Notes under the pieces: generated by a model
The model's database searches: none
The model's input: only the letters and a program-made list of their open reading frames with translations
What the model was told of the DNA's origin: nothing
Assembly (NCBI RefSeq): GCF_013366925.1
Contig: NZ_JAALDK010000002.1
Span: 1,054,001 to 1,118,000 of the forward strand
Direction of reading: 5' to 3'
Origin: Paraburkholderia youngii
Lineage (GTDB): Bacteria; Pseudomonadota; Gammaproteobacteria; Burkholderiales; Burkholderiaceae
DNA: 64,000 nt
Position numbers and translations under genes: made by a program
Part shown: piece after piece, positions 8,968 through 18,325 of the stretch
Position numbering within the stretch: position 1 is the stretch's first letter
How the letters are laid out: every line of letters begins with the position of its first letter

Positions 8968-11900
8968 TTACGCGTCGTTGCCGGTTGCCGGCGGTGTTTC
9001 AATCGGCGGCGGCAGTTCTTCCGACGGTGGCGGCTCCTCCGATGGCGGCGGCTCCTCCGACGGTGGCGGCTCCTCCGATGGCGGCGGCTCTTCCGATGGC
9101 GGTGGCTCCTCCGATGGCGGTGGCTCCTCCGACGGTGGCGGCTCCTCCGATGGCGGTGGCTCTTCCGATGGCGGCGGCTCCTCCGATGGCGGTGGCTCCT
9201 CCGATGGCGGCGGCTCTTCCGATGGCGGTGGCGCTTCCGACGGCGGCGGCTCTTCCGACGGCGGCGGCTCTTCCGACGGCGGTGGCGCTTCCGACGGCGG
9301 TGGCTCCTCCGATGGCGGTGGCTCCTCCGATGGCGGTGGCTCCTCCGATGGCGGTGGCGCTTCCGACGGCGGCGGCTCTTCCGACGGCGGCGGCTCTTCC
9401 GACGGCGGTGGCGCTTCCGACGGCGGTGGCTCCTCCGATGGCGGTGGCTCCTCCGATGGCGGTGGCTCCTCCGATGGCGGTGGCTCTTCCGATGGCGGTG
9501 GCGCTTCCGACGGCGGTGGCTCTTCCGATGGCGGTGGCGCTTCCGACGGCGGTGGCTCCTCCGATGGCGGTGGCTCCTCCGATGGCGGTGGCTCCTCCGA
9601 TGGCGGTGGCTCTTCCGATGGCGGTGGCGCTTCCGACGGCGGCGGCTCCTCCGATGGCGGTGGCTCTTCCGACGGTGGCGGCTCCTCCGACGGCGGCGGC
9701 TCTTCCGACGGCGGCGGCTCTTCCGACGGCGGTGGCGCTTCCGACGGCGGCGGCTCTTCCGACGGCGGCGGCTCCTCCGACGGCGGTGGCTCCTCCGATG
9801 GCGGTGGCTCTTCCGATGGCGGTGGCTCTTCCGATGGCGGTGGCTCTTCCGACGGCGGCGGCTCCTCCGACGGCGGCGGCTCCTCCGACGGCGGCGGCTC
9901 CTCCGATGGCGGGGGCTCTTCCGACGGCAACGGCTCCTCCGATGGCGGGGGCTCCTCCGATGGCGGTGGCTCCTCGGAAGGCGGCGGCTCCTCCGATGGC
10001 GGTGGCTCTTCCGACGGCGGCGGCTCTTCCGATGGCGGCGGCTCTTCCGACGGCGGCGGCTCTTCCGACGGCGGCGGCTCTTCCGACGGCGGTGGCGCTT
10101 CCGATGGCGGTGGCTCTTCCGATGGCGGTGGCTCTTCCGACGGCGGCGGCTCCTCCGACGGCGGCGGCTCCTCCGACGGCGGCGGCTCCTCCGATGGCGG
10201 GGGCTCTTCCGACGGCGGCGGCTCTTCCGACGGCGGTGGCTCTTCCGACGGCAACGGCTCCTCCGATGGCGGGGGCTCCTCCGATGGCGGTGGCTCCTCG
10301 GAAGGCGGCGGCTCCTCCGATGGCGGTGGCTCTTCCGACGGCGGCGGCTCTTCCGATGGCGGCGGCTCTTCCGACGGCGGCGGCTCTTCCGATGGCAGCG
10401 GCGCTTCCGACGGCGGCGGCTCTTCCGATGGCAGCGGCTCTTCCGACGGCGGCGGCTCTTCCGATGGCAGCGGCTCTTCCGATGGCAGCGGCGCTTCCGA
10501 CGGCGGCGGCTCTTCCGACGGCGGCGGCTCTTCCGACGGCGGCGGCTCTTCCGACGGCGGCGGCTCTTCCGATGGCAGCGGCTCTTCCGAAGGCGGTGGT
10601 TCTTCCGACGGCGGTGGCTCTTCCGACGGCGGCGGCTCTTCCGACGGCGGTGGCTCTTCCGACGGCGGTGGCTCTTCCGACGGCGGCGGCTCTTCCGACG
10701 GCGGTGGCTCCTCCGACGGTGGCGGCTCCTCCGACGGCGGCGGCTCCTCCGATGGCGGCGGTTCTTCCGTCGGAAGCGGATCTATCGTCGGAAGTGGTTC
10801 CTCCGAAGGCGGCGGCGGAATAATTGGAACGTCCAGCGCATCAAGCACCACTAAAGGAACCGGCACCGTCACTGCGCTACCGCATTCCATGTCACCGGGG
10901 TTGAGGTCCAGCGGCGTGCCTTGCACCACAACACGGGTGTCACCCTGGATGCGGATCGACTTACCGATGAGCTTGATCTCGCCATCGTTGCTCATCGTCA
11001 GCGACGACTTGCCGCACACGATGGACAGCACCCCTCCAGCCGACAGCGAATAGGCTCCGCCCACTGCGTGCGTTGACGCGCCACCGACCGTGACCGTACG
11101 TGCCCCGCCTACCGTCAGAGTGGAGGCGCCCCCAACCGCAGTCTCGTCGAGCCCCCCGATCGAAACGAACTGTCCAAGATCCACGGAATGGAAGGCAACA
11201 TTCTTCACCCTCATCGAATACTTGCCGCCAACGACCGTGCTGGAAGTCGCCCCAACGGTCATGCTGTGCGCCGCGGCCACGCCGATCGTGTAGTCGGCAC
11301 CGATCACGTGCGATTCGTTGAGCTTCGTCAGGCGGTTCATGTCCCGCTCAGCCTGCACCGTGAATTCCTCGGCACCCGCCTTGTCCTCGAAGCGAATGCT
11401 GTTGTAGTTCTGCAAGCCCCCTTCCATCGACCGGCTCATGAAACCGCTTTGCGTCGCGTTGCCTGGCAACTCATAGGGCGGACGCGTCACCGTGTTGTAC
11501 AGACTCCCGGTGATCAGCGGACGATCCGGGTCGCCGTTCCAGAAATCGACGATGACTTCCTGGCCGATGCGCGGAATATAGATGCCACCGAAACCCTGAC
11601 CGGCCCACGCCTGGCTTACACGGACCCAGCAGGAGTCGGTTTCGACGTTGCGGCCATAGCGGTCCCAGACGAAGCGGACCTTCACGCGACCGAATTCGTC
11701 GGTCCACAATTCCTTGCCCTCGGGACCCACGACGACAGCCGACTGAGGCCCGCTGACGATCGGTTTCGACGTCTCCCGCGGCAGTCTGAACACTTCGCTC
11801 GTCGGCTGTACGTCGAACTTGTTGCTGCAGGTGTACTCGTAACCGCTACCCGATTCATCCGGCGTGCCAATCAGGGCGAGTTTCGTACCGATCACGAGGT

Positions 11901-12978
11901 ATTCGCAGTTCGCAGCCGTATGGTCGTAGTGGGTCAACCCAAACGTCTGCCCGCACGCGAGTCCGCGCACGTTACCTTCGCCTTGCGCTCGCGTGCCCGG
12001 CGCGCGCAGCGCTTCCATGCGCGTACGCGCGAGCAGTTCACCGTGGTTGCCGTCGGTGTAGTCGCCCGGCCAGTCGTAGCGCTCGAGCAGGTTCCAACTG
12101 GTATCGCGCGGCTGTTGATTGATCGCTCGCATGTCGGCACGCGAACGCGTGAAGTCGAAGTCGCTCGTCACATAGTGACCGGTGCACAAAACTTCCGCCG
12201 TCGAAAACGCGCTGATGTATTCGGTGTCGGTCTTGCCGTTCTGCGGTTGGAACGCGAGCGTCCGGTATGCGGAGTTCGGCGACTGGCGGTGCGCGCCGAT
12301 GTGATCGCACAGCACGAGCCGGTGCTTGCCGTCGGCATGCTCGAAAAACCAGTAGATGCCCCACTCCTCCATCAGGCGTTGAATGAAGTGGTAGTCGGTC
12401 TCGCCGTACTGGACCTGGAACGCGCGCGGCTCGTTGGTCGGACTCTCACCCTCGAGCGCATAGCGGCTGACGTCGAGACGCTTTTCGACCGGATACGGAT
12501 AGTCCTTCAGAACCTCGTCGATGATCTCGATGACCGTCTTGTTCTGGAAAATCTTGTAGTCGGTCGTCAAGGTGGCCAGCCACAGCCAGGGCTTCAGCAC
12601 GACACGATAGACGTTGTAGCGGCCTTCCCGACGCAGGTATTGCGCGGCGGCGACGAGTCCGGTGATTTCGCGCTGAGCCGCTTCGGGATCGGCGCTCGGC
12701 TCGAGGTCGATCGCGACGGTCATTTCCTTGCCTAGCAGCGCCTTCAGATCGAGGTTGGCACTGACGGCAAGCGGCACCGTGTAATTGTCGGGCGTGCGCA
12801 ACAGCAGTTCGTATTCGAACAGCTTGCCGAGATGCTCGTTGCCCTTCAGTGACATGAACTGCAGCGCCGGCTGCGTCAGTCCGTCCGCGCTCTGAGCCGG
12901 CCACCTCGGTATCCCCGCGCTGGATACGGTCACTGCGCGGCTTTGCACACCTATCGCGTTCAAGGGATTACTTGACAT
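8968..12978 (-). CDS. vgrG: VgrG (TssI) spike protein with a ~600-residue PPPSEE repeat tail
   Basis: This is a 1336-residue protein. Residues about 30-500 are the gp27-like base and OB-fold of VgrG, with SLKGNEHLGKLFEYELLL, ETDYHFIQRLMEEWGIYWFF and the signature VWDRYGRNVETDSCWVRVSQ...IPRIGQEVIVDFWNGDPDRP. Residues about 500-700 are the gp5-like beta-helix with repeated VGG steps and a DUF2345-like end. From about residue 720 a linker leads into about 100 copies of PPPSEE with occasional L or A substitutions. The protein ends LPPPIETPPATGNDA. Usual VgrGs have 600-900 residues, so the tail is exceptional. The repeat stays in frame to the stop; PAAR and RHS genes follow immediately. Confidence 0.93.
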   Translation of the reverse strand: MSSNPLNAIGVQSRAVTVSSAGIPRWPAQSADGLTQPALQFMSLKGNEHLGKLFEYELLLRTPDNYTVPLAVSANLDLKALLGKEMTVAIDLEPSADPEAAQREITGLVAAAQYLRREGRYNVYRVVLKPWLWLATLTTDYKIFQNKTVIEIIDEVLKDYPYPVEKRLDVSRYALEGESPTNEPRAFQVQYGETDYHFIQRLMEEWGIYWFFEHADGKHRLVLCDHIGAHRQSPNSAYRTLAFQPQNGKTDTEYISAFSTAEVLCTGHYVTSDFDFTRSRADMRAINQQPRDTSWNLLERYDWPGDYTDGNHGELLARTRMEALRAPGTRAQGEGNVRGLACGQTFGLTHYDHTAANCEYLVIGTKLALIGTPDESGSGYEYTCSNKFDVQPTSEVFRLPRETSKPIVSGPQSAVVVGPEGKELWTDEFGRVKVRFVWDRYGRNVETDSCWVRVSQAWAGQGFGGIYIPRIGQEVIVDFWNGDPDRPLITGSLYNTVTRPPYELPGNATQSGFMSRSMEGGLQNYNSIRFEDKAGAEEFTVQAERDMNRLTKLNESHVIGADYTIGVAAAHSMTVGATSSTVVGGKYSMRVKNVAFHSVDLGQFVSIGGLDETAVGGASTLTVGGARTVTVGGASTHAVGGAYSLSAGGVLSIVCGKSSLTMSNDGEIKLIGKSIRIQGDTRVVVQGTPLDLNPGDMECGSAVTVPVPLVVLDALDVPIIPPPPSEEPLPTIDPLPTEEPPPSEEPPPSEEPPPSEEPPPSEEPPPSEEPPPSEEPPPSEEPPPSEEPPPSEEPPPSEEPLPSEEPPPSEEPPPSEEPPPSEEPPPSEAPLPSEEPLPSEEPPPSEEPLPSEEPPPSEAPLPSEEPPPSEEPPPSEEPPPSEEPPPSEEPPPSEEPPPSEEPPPSEEPLPSEEPPPSEEPPPSEEPPPSEEPPPSEEPPPSEEPPPSEEPPPSEEPPPSEAPPPSEEPPPSEEPPPSEEPPPSEEPPPSEEPPPSEEPPPSEEPPPSEEPPPSEEPLPSEEPPPSEEPPPSEEPPPSEEPPPSEEPPPSEEPPPSEEPPPSEEPPPSEEPPPSEEPPPSEAPPPSEEPPPSEEPPPSEEPPPSEEPPPSEEPPPSEAPPPSEEPPPSEEPPPSEEPPPSEEPPPSEAPPPSEEPPPSEAPPPSEEPPPSEEPPPSEEPPPSEEPPPSEAPPPSEEPPPSEEPPPSEAPPPSEEPPPSEEPPPSEEPPPSEAPPPSEEPPPSEEPPPSEAPPPSEEPPPSEEPPPSEEPPPSEEPPPSEEPPPSEEPPPSEEPPPSEEPPPSEEPPPSEEPPPSEEPPPSEELPPPIETPPATGNDA
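9019..10818 (-). repeat. 18-bp tandem repeat, about 100 copies, coding for PPPSEE in vgrG
   Basis: About 1.8 kb consists of an 18-bp unit that reads CCGCCGCCATCGGAGGAG-like on the coding strand, with third-base variants and a few coding variants (L for P, A for the second E). Because the unit is a multiple of three, copy-number changes keep the vgrG frame. Marker variants show internal segment duplications: GCAACGG and CCTCGGAAGG each occur twice at the same 324-bp offset (18 units), and another block repeats at 126 bp (7 units). All six frames are open through the array, so long plus-strand frames here are not genes. Confidence 0.97.
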
Positions 12979-13011
12979 GCACTCCTCTAAGTTCTCTTTA
13001 TCGAAAAGGCG

Positions 13012-16000
13012 CTACAGCTCATTGGACGATGCGGTGCCTGACGACGCGTCCGTTCGCCTTGCCAGCGTGTTTCCACTGCCAGGGCAACGAAAATCCCGCA
13101 GCAACGCGGTGAGTTGCGGTCCCGACTGCCCGCCCGATGTCAGTTCGATAACCGCGTGCCGGTCGTCGAAATTGAAGTCCACTGCCGAGCGGCTCGACGA
13201 CAATGTCGACGTCGCACGACCCCGGTCGATCAGACGGAACAGCGCCCACGGACCCTCGGTCATCACGGTCGACGTATCCGGACGCACGCGCGGATTCGCG
13301 GTGAGGCCGGCCATCGAGCCGCCGCGCGGCCCCGGCCATGTGATCGGGAATGTCGTGACCGGACCGTGCGCATAGCGCAGGCTTTGCCCGTCGACGTCGA
13401 TGAGCAGATCGGTAATCTCGGGGTCCAGCGACACGACCTTGAGGCCCGCATTCCACGACATCCGGGTCGCGCCGGGATCGCGGAAAAATGTCTGGCGGAT
13501 CGCCGCGGCGCGCTCGAACGGTTCGAGGCTCGGTCCCTGCATGGGCGGCATGCCGGGGCTGACCGGCTTATAGCGCCACGGCCGTATGCTCGTATCGACA
13601 CGGCTCGCGAGCGTCTTGTGGAAGAAGTCGTCGAGCAGGCCGCCCGCCGCGAAAACGCGGTTGAAATCGTCGATGTCGACTTCCTGGACGCTCGCGACGA
13701 ACGGATATTTGCCTTCGACAGCACGGCGGCATTGCGCGCCAACGCTCGATTCGACCTGCATCGTCAGCAGCGAGCCGACGTTGCGGTCCACCTTGCGCAT
13801 CGACTGCGTCGCGAGGCCCACGAGCACGGCCCGAAACGGCGGCGGCAGCTTCTGCGCCTCGAGCTGCATCGTGGCGCCGAGGTCGTCCGTGGGCGGCATG
13901 CTGTTGGTGGCGAGCACGTCGCCGGCGGTCGTCAATCGCGTGTACTGCTCGTTGATCAGCCCGATGACGCCGCCCAGCTGCAGCACGCCGCTGCCGCCAG
14001 GCAGCGCGCTCCCGCTATCGGCCTGGCCGGTCACGACTTCGCGCAGCGCGGCAAAGCGTCGGTCGACCAGTTCACGTTCCATCTTCTGCTGCGCGAGCTG
14101 ACCGATGGTGGCGGTTGCGGCCACGGCGCTCGCGGCGCGCGCCGCCTGCGAGCGACGCATGATCCCGTTGATGGCACTCCCGGCGGCCGACGATTCGTCC
14201 GCGCCGTCAGCGACCGACAGCGACGTCTCGCGCGCGGCGGTTCGCGCGAGTCTGGCCAGCGGCGAATCCGGCGCGGCCAGCGTGCGCAGCGTCTGCAGAT
14301 CGGGCGCCAGCGTGCCTTCGCTGGCGGACACCGGTCTCACGTCGTCGAGAAACTGGCTCCAATAGTTGCCATAATCGGTCAAGTACTGGCGACGGATATC
14401 GTCGGCGAGCTTGTCCTTGCGCAGCGCGTTGCCGTTTGCCATGTGCCGCCACCGCGTCGATGTATCGGCCTCGCCCATCACCCACGCGTCCTGTTTGCGC
14501 GCCTGCTCGAGAAATTCCGGCAGGCGCTTGTTGAATACCGCGTGATAGCCGTCGTAGGTATAGAGACCGGGGATGCCTCGCGCGAGCGTCGAGCCGTTGG
14601 CCAGCATGAACACGGTAGTGGCTTGCGGACCCGCGGCGCTCAGCAGCGTGACGTTCTCGGGCGCCTCCGGCGCCATGCTGTTCATCGCGCGTTCGTAGAG
14701 CCGTCCGGACGCCGGATTGCGGCCGAGGAACTCGCGCGCGCGACGCACTAGCTGCGCATTCACCGGTTTTGCCGGCACCGCGGGCACCCCTTCCCCGATC
14801 AGCGCGTCGAGGTGTCGCGCCATCACGGTGCGCTCGCCGAGCGGTGCGACGCCGTTGGCGTGCTCCCAGTCGCCGAGCACCCATGCCTTGATCGCTTTCG
14901 CGTCGTAGTGCGAGCGATCGAACAGCATCAGGTAGACCGTCAGCGTGCGATAAACGCCGTCCGCGTCCTGTGCGCCGATTTGTGTATCGAGCACCGTTTC
15001 GAGCCGGCCGATGACTTGCGGCAGCAACATCTGTTTCAGCAGACCGTAGTAGGTCTCGCCGGCGGCGGCGCTGATGGCGGGCGCCGTATACAGCCCGTAG
15101 CGCCATGCGGGACCGGGACTGTCGAGTTCGATGCCGTCGAACTGCGGCAGGTCACGCGACGCTGACAGCATCGACCCCATCGCCCCGGGCTGCGGCGTCT
15201 TGCGCTGCGACAGGACCCGCGCGGCGAGCCCATTGGCCTTGGCGTCGATCGCGGCAAGATACTCGCGGTTATTGCCGAAGCTAACGACGAGTGCACCGAC
15301 TAGCCACACCGCGACGACGATCGCGAGCAGATGCCCGACAACACGCAACGCTCGGAAACGGATTTCCCAGTACAGGTTTGGCCGCACCAGATGCGCTTCA
15401 GCCAGGATCACGTGCTGAAACAGATTGCGCAAGAAATAGCCGCGATAGGCGGTAGGCGTAGCGCCACCGGATGACGGCGAGACCGTTTTCGGCGCGGCGC
15501 CGAACAAACCCGCAAGCCCGCGACGCAGCCGCTGCAACAGTGTGGTGCTGTCGGCGGACACGGCCTCGTGAGTTTGCGCCGCGCTCGTGAAATAGACGCC
15601 GCGCAGCGTGCTGTTCAATTGTGTATCGTCGTATTTCGAATCGAGAAACACCAGCGCGAGCAGTTCATTGAGTTCCGCGCACAGGCTACGAAATTCAGAC
15701 GGCAACGCATAAAGCTTCTTGCGCAGATCGACCTCGTACACCTCAAGCAGCCTCGTGTTGATGCTGTCTTCGAGTCCCTGCTCCAGCTCACGCATCTCGG
15801 CCGCGCAGGCCACGCGCAATGTGTCGCGGCCGTGTGGTTCCGGCTCCTCCTGATAAGGCAGTGTGAAGCCGAAAATCTGCGCGCGGCTCTCCGCCGTCAA
15901 CGACTGGAAATACTCCCCGAAGCCAGGCAGCAAATCGAGCTTCGTGACGAGTACGTAGACGGGGAATCGAATCCCTAACTGCTGGCGCAGCTCGCCAAGC

Positions 16001-16977
16001 CGCGCGCGCATCGACGCGGCGAGCGCCTTTCGTTCCGACGCGGGGCGCGTCAACAACTCTTCGACCGAAACGGCCAGCAGCGCACCGTTGATCGGCGCGC
16101 GCGGGCGCCGCTTGCGAAGCAATCCGAGAAAGCCGCGCCATTCGGCCTCGTTCGCGCTCTTCAGGTCTTCCGGTTTGACGTCGATCTTCGCGGCGTCTTG
16201 CGATGCTGCGTCGTGAACCGTATAACGGCCAGCGGTATCGATCAGCACCGCCTCGTTCGCGAACCACCAGTCGCAATTCTCAGTTTCGACGCGACCTCTC
16301 AGCGACGTCGCGGCCATTTGCTCCGCCTCCGGAAAATCCAGACCCGAGTTCAGGATCAACGTCGTCTTGCCGGCCCCCGGCGAGCCCACCACCATGTACC
16401 AAGGAAGTTCGTACAGATAGCGCTGGCTTTCGAGCAGACGACGCAGCCCCGCCGGTCCGCCGCGCATGCGTTTGAGTTTGTCGATGGCCTTCGCGACGAC
16501 CGCGTGAAGCGCGCGGATTTCGTCACGTGCGACAGGGGTCGCGGCCGGCTTCTTCGTGAACGGGTTCAGAACGCGCTGCAGCAGCACGTCGTCGCTGCGC
16601 ACTGCCCGCCACAGGCGATACAGCCCATAGATCGCGTAGCAGGCAAGCAGCACCGAGATCAGCAGCACGCGGGACCATGTAGTGCCGAGCGTATGCGTTT
16701 CGCCGAACGCGAGTATCGGTCCGAAATACCAGAGCGCGACACACAGCAACGCGACGCCGATGACGCCCGGCGACCAGCCGAGCAGCCAGAACAGCAGCAG
16801 CAACAACAGCACGACGATCGACAGCGCGCGCGAGAACACGCTGTCGAGCGGCCGGTAGTCGCCAAAAGCGATCAGAGGCCCCACGAACCAGAGAGCCATA
16901 GCCGCCACGAGGATCGCGGCGAGCACCAGCGTCTGGCGCGTCAGCACCAGTTTCGATAAGCGGTTCAAATAAGACAT
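13012..16977 (-). CDS. tssM: T6SS membrane complex ATP-binding protein TssM (IcmF)
   Basis: This 1321-residue inner-membrane protein has two N-terminal transmembrane segments (about 13-35 and 50-85) and more hydrophobic sequence to about 120. A P-loop GSPGAGKT lies near residue 198 in the cytoplasmic domain, followed by DTAGRY and the VTKLDLLPGF nucleotide-site block. A third membrane span (RALRVVGHLLAIVVAVWLVGALVVSF) precedes a long periplasmic region ending in the IcmF C-terminal beta domain (GPWALFRLIDR). TssM spans the periplasm to TssJ and contacts TssL. The ATG at 16977 (MSYLNRLSKL) is preferred to an upstream start inside tssL. It follows tssL by 13 bases. Confidence 0.95.
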   Translation of the reverse strand: MSYLNRLSKLVLTRQTLVLAAILVAAMALWFVGPLIAFGDYRPLDSVFSRALSIVVLLLLLLFWLLGWSPGVIGVALLCVALWYFGPILAFGETHTLGTTWSRVLLISVLLACYAIYGLYRLWRAVRSDDVLLQRVLNPFTKKPAATPVARDEIRALHAVVAKAIDKLKRMRGGPAGLRRLLESQRYLYELPWYMVVGSPGAGKTTLILNSGLDFPEAEQMAATSLRGRVETENCDWWFANEAVLIDTAGRYTVHDAASQDAAKIDVKPEDLKSANEAEWRGFLGLLRKRRPRAPINGALLAVSVEELLTRPASERKALAASMRARLGELRQQLGIRFPVYVLVTKLDLLPGFGEYFQSLTAESRAQIFGFTLPYQEEPEPHGRDTLRVACAAEMRELEQGLEDSINTRLLEVYEVDLRKKLYALPSEFRSLCAELNELLALVFLDSKYDDTQLNSTLRGVYFTSAAQTHEAVSADSTTLLQRLRRGLAGLFGAAPKTVSPSSGGATPTAYRGYFLRNLFQHVILAEAHLVRPNLYWEIRFRALRVVGHLLAIVVAVWLVGALVVSFGNNREYLAAIDAKANGLAARVLSQRKTPQPGAMGSMLSASRDLPQFDGIELDSPGPAWRYGLYTAPAISAAAGETYYGLLKQMLLPQVIGRLETVLDTQIGAQDADGVYRTLTVYLMLFDRSHYDAKAIKAWVLGDWEHANGVAPLGERTVMARHLDALIGEGVPAVPAKPVNAQLVRRAREFLGRNPASGRLYERAMNSMAPEAPENVTLLSAAGPQATTVFMLANGSTLARGIPGLYTYDGYHAVFNKRLPEFLEQARKQDAWVMGEADTSTRWRHMANGNALRKDKLADDIRRQYLTDYGNYWSQFLDDVRPVSASEGTLAPDLQTLRTLAAPDSPLARLARTAARETSLSVADGADESSAAGSAINGIMRRSQAARAASAVAATATIGQLAQQKMERELVDRRFAALREVVTGQADSGSALPGGSGVLQLGGVIGLINEQYTRLTTAGDVLATNSMPPTDDLGATMQLEAQKLPPPFRAVLVGLATQSMRKVDRNVGSLLTMQVESSVGAQCRRAVEGKYPFVASVQEVDIDDFNRVFAAGGLLDDFFHKTLASRVDTSIRPWRYKPVSPGMPPMQGPSLEPFERAAAIRQTFFRDPGATRMSWNAGLKVVSLDPEITDLLIDVDGQSLRYAHGPVTTFPITWPGPRGGSMAGLTANPRVRPDTSTVMTEGPWALFRLIDRGRATSTLSSSRSAVDFNFDDRHAVIELTSGGQSGPQLTALLRDFRCPGSGNTLARRTDASSGTASSNEL

Positions 16978-16990
16978 CAAGGCTTTCCCG

Positions 16991-18325
16991 TTAGTGCGCG
17001 ACGAAGACTTCCACGCGTCGATTGCGGGAACGACCTTCCGCTGTAGTGTTGTCCGCGACAGGTTGGGCATCGCCCTTGCCGACGGCCAGGATGCGATTGG
17101 CAGGCACGCCGTGCGCCTTCAATACGTCGGCGACGAACGCCGCGCGCTGTTCCGATAACACCCGGTTGTCGGGAAACTCCGCCGTATGGATCGGCTGGTT
17201 GTCGGTGTGCCCGGTCACCGTGACATGGCCGCCGACCCGCGCGACCTCCTGCGCAACCCTGCTCAGCACTGGATCCAGTTCCGGGCGAATGCGGCTTTGC
17301 CCCGGAAGAAACACGTAGTCGCCACGAAACACGACCCGGCTGCTGCGCTCGTTCTCTTCGACCAGGACCTGGCCGCGAGCAATCTCATCCTTCAGCAGAA
17401 CGGACAGGCGCAAGCGCTCGTGAACGACCGGAGCCGCGACCTTGATCGGCACTCCGATCGCGAGAATCTTTGCTTGCAGCGCATTGCTTTGCGCCAGAAG
17501 CCGATACTCGTACCAGGCGAACAACGAGAACACGCATAGCGCGGCGACGCCCGCCGTCGCCCAGACCGGCACGCTTTTCAGCAGCCGCATCCTGCCCGGC
17601 TCCTCGCCGCGCCAATGCGGCGACAGTTCGAGCCGCAGCGTGTCGCGCGTGCCGCTGATGAGCGTCAGCATCCGCTGCCGGATCTGCTCCAGATGACGTG
17701 GACCGTCCGCGGCAACGCTGTAGCGTCCTTCGAATCCCAGGCTGAGAATGCGATACAGCACCTCGAGTACGTCGATGTACTCCTGGGGGTCGGTTGCCAT
17801 GCGGCCGATCAGCAGGAAGAACTTCTCGCCACCGTCCACTTCTCCTTCGAAGTTCAGCAACAGACCCCGTGCGGCCCAGATGCCACCGCTCCCCCAACGC
17901 GTGCGGTTGGCGGCTTCGTCGAGCGCGGTGCACAGCGCGTAACGAACAGCCGCCACATGTTTCCACGGCAAACCTGCCTTGTCGCAGACCTTCTGGAATG
18001 CGGCGACCTCACGCACCAGCAGCGAGCGCAAGCTCGCGACCGCGGCCAACGAATCGAGCGAAGCCGGCATGTCCGCCAACATGCGCAACAAAGGCTGTGC
18101 GGCTTCACGCAACGGATTGCGCGCGGTCTTCATGCGCTCGAGACGCGTCTGCACCTCTTCCGGCGGATCGAAGGAGGTCGCATCCACGACCGGTTCCTGA
18201 TTGGCGGCGGCCGCGGTTGCGGGACGGCCCGCGGGCAATCCAGACGGCTGGCTCTGGCCAGAAGCGGAGTTCTCGGGGTTCAGCAGAAAGTCGAACGCAT
18301 CATCCCCGTATGCGCCGGTACTCAT
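16991..18325 (-). CDS. tssL: T6SS membrane protein TssL with C-terminal OmpA domain
   Basis: This is a 444-residue extended TssL. An N-terminal Pro/Ala-rich stretch leads to the DotU domain (about 60-235), with YALCTALDEAANRTRWG and VLYRILSLGFEGRY. A membrane span follows near residues 255-275 (VWATAGVAALCVFSLFAWYEY). The OmpA/MotB-like peptidoglycan-binding domain at about 325-440 has GHVTVTGHTDNQPI and SRNRRVEVFVAH. The fusion anchors the T6SS membrane core to the cell wall. The ATG at 18325 overlaps the tssK stop (ATGA) and is chosen over an ATG 6 codons upstream. A second DotU protein is encoded at 24.9-25.6 kb. Confidence 0.94.
   Translation of the reverse strand: MSTGAYGDDAFDFLLNPENSASGQSQPSGLPAGRPATAAAANQEPVVDATSFDPPEEVQTRLERMKTARNPLREAAQPLLRMLADMPASLDSLAAVASLRSLLVREVAAFQKVCDKAGLPWKHVAAVRYALCTALDEAANRTRWGSGGIWAARGLLLNFEGEVDGGEKFFLLIGRMATDPQEYIDVLEVLYRILSLGFEGRYSVAADGPRHLEQIRQRMLTLISGTRDTLRLELSPHWRGEEPGRMRLLKSVPVWATAGVAALCVFSLFAWYEYRLLAQSNALQAKILAIGVPIKVAAPVVHERLRLSVLLKDEIARGQVLVEENERSSRVVFRGDYVFLPGQSRIRPELDPVLSRVAQEVARVGGHVTVTGHTDNQPIHTAEFPDNRVLSEQRAAFVADVLKAHGVPANRILAVGKGDAQPVADNTTAEGRSRNRRVEVFVAH

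Noticed and set aside
9019..10818. Possible CRISPR array
   Set aside because: The repeats are directly tandem 18-bp units with no unique spacers and lie inside a coding frame.
8799..11053. Three long plus-strand frames (650-713 codons) rich in SSDGGG, PTAAAL or RWRWLL
   Set aside because: They are shadows of the 18-bp repeat, which has no stop in any frame. The minus-strand frame is continuous with the VgrG body and is the coding one.
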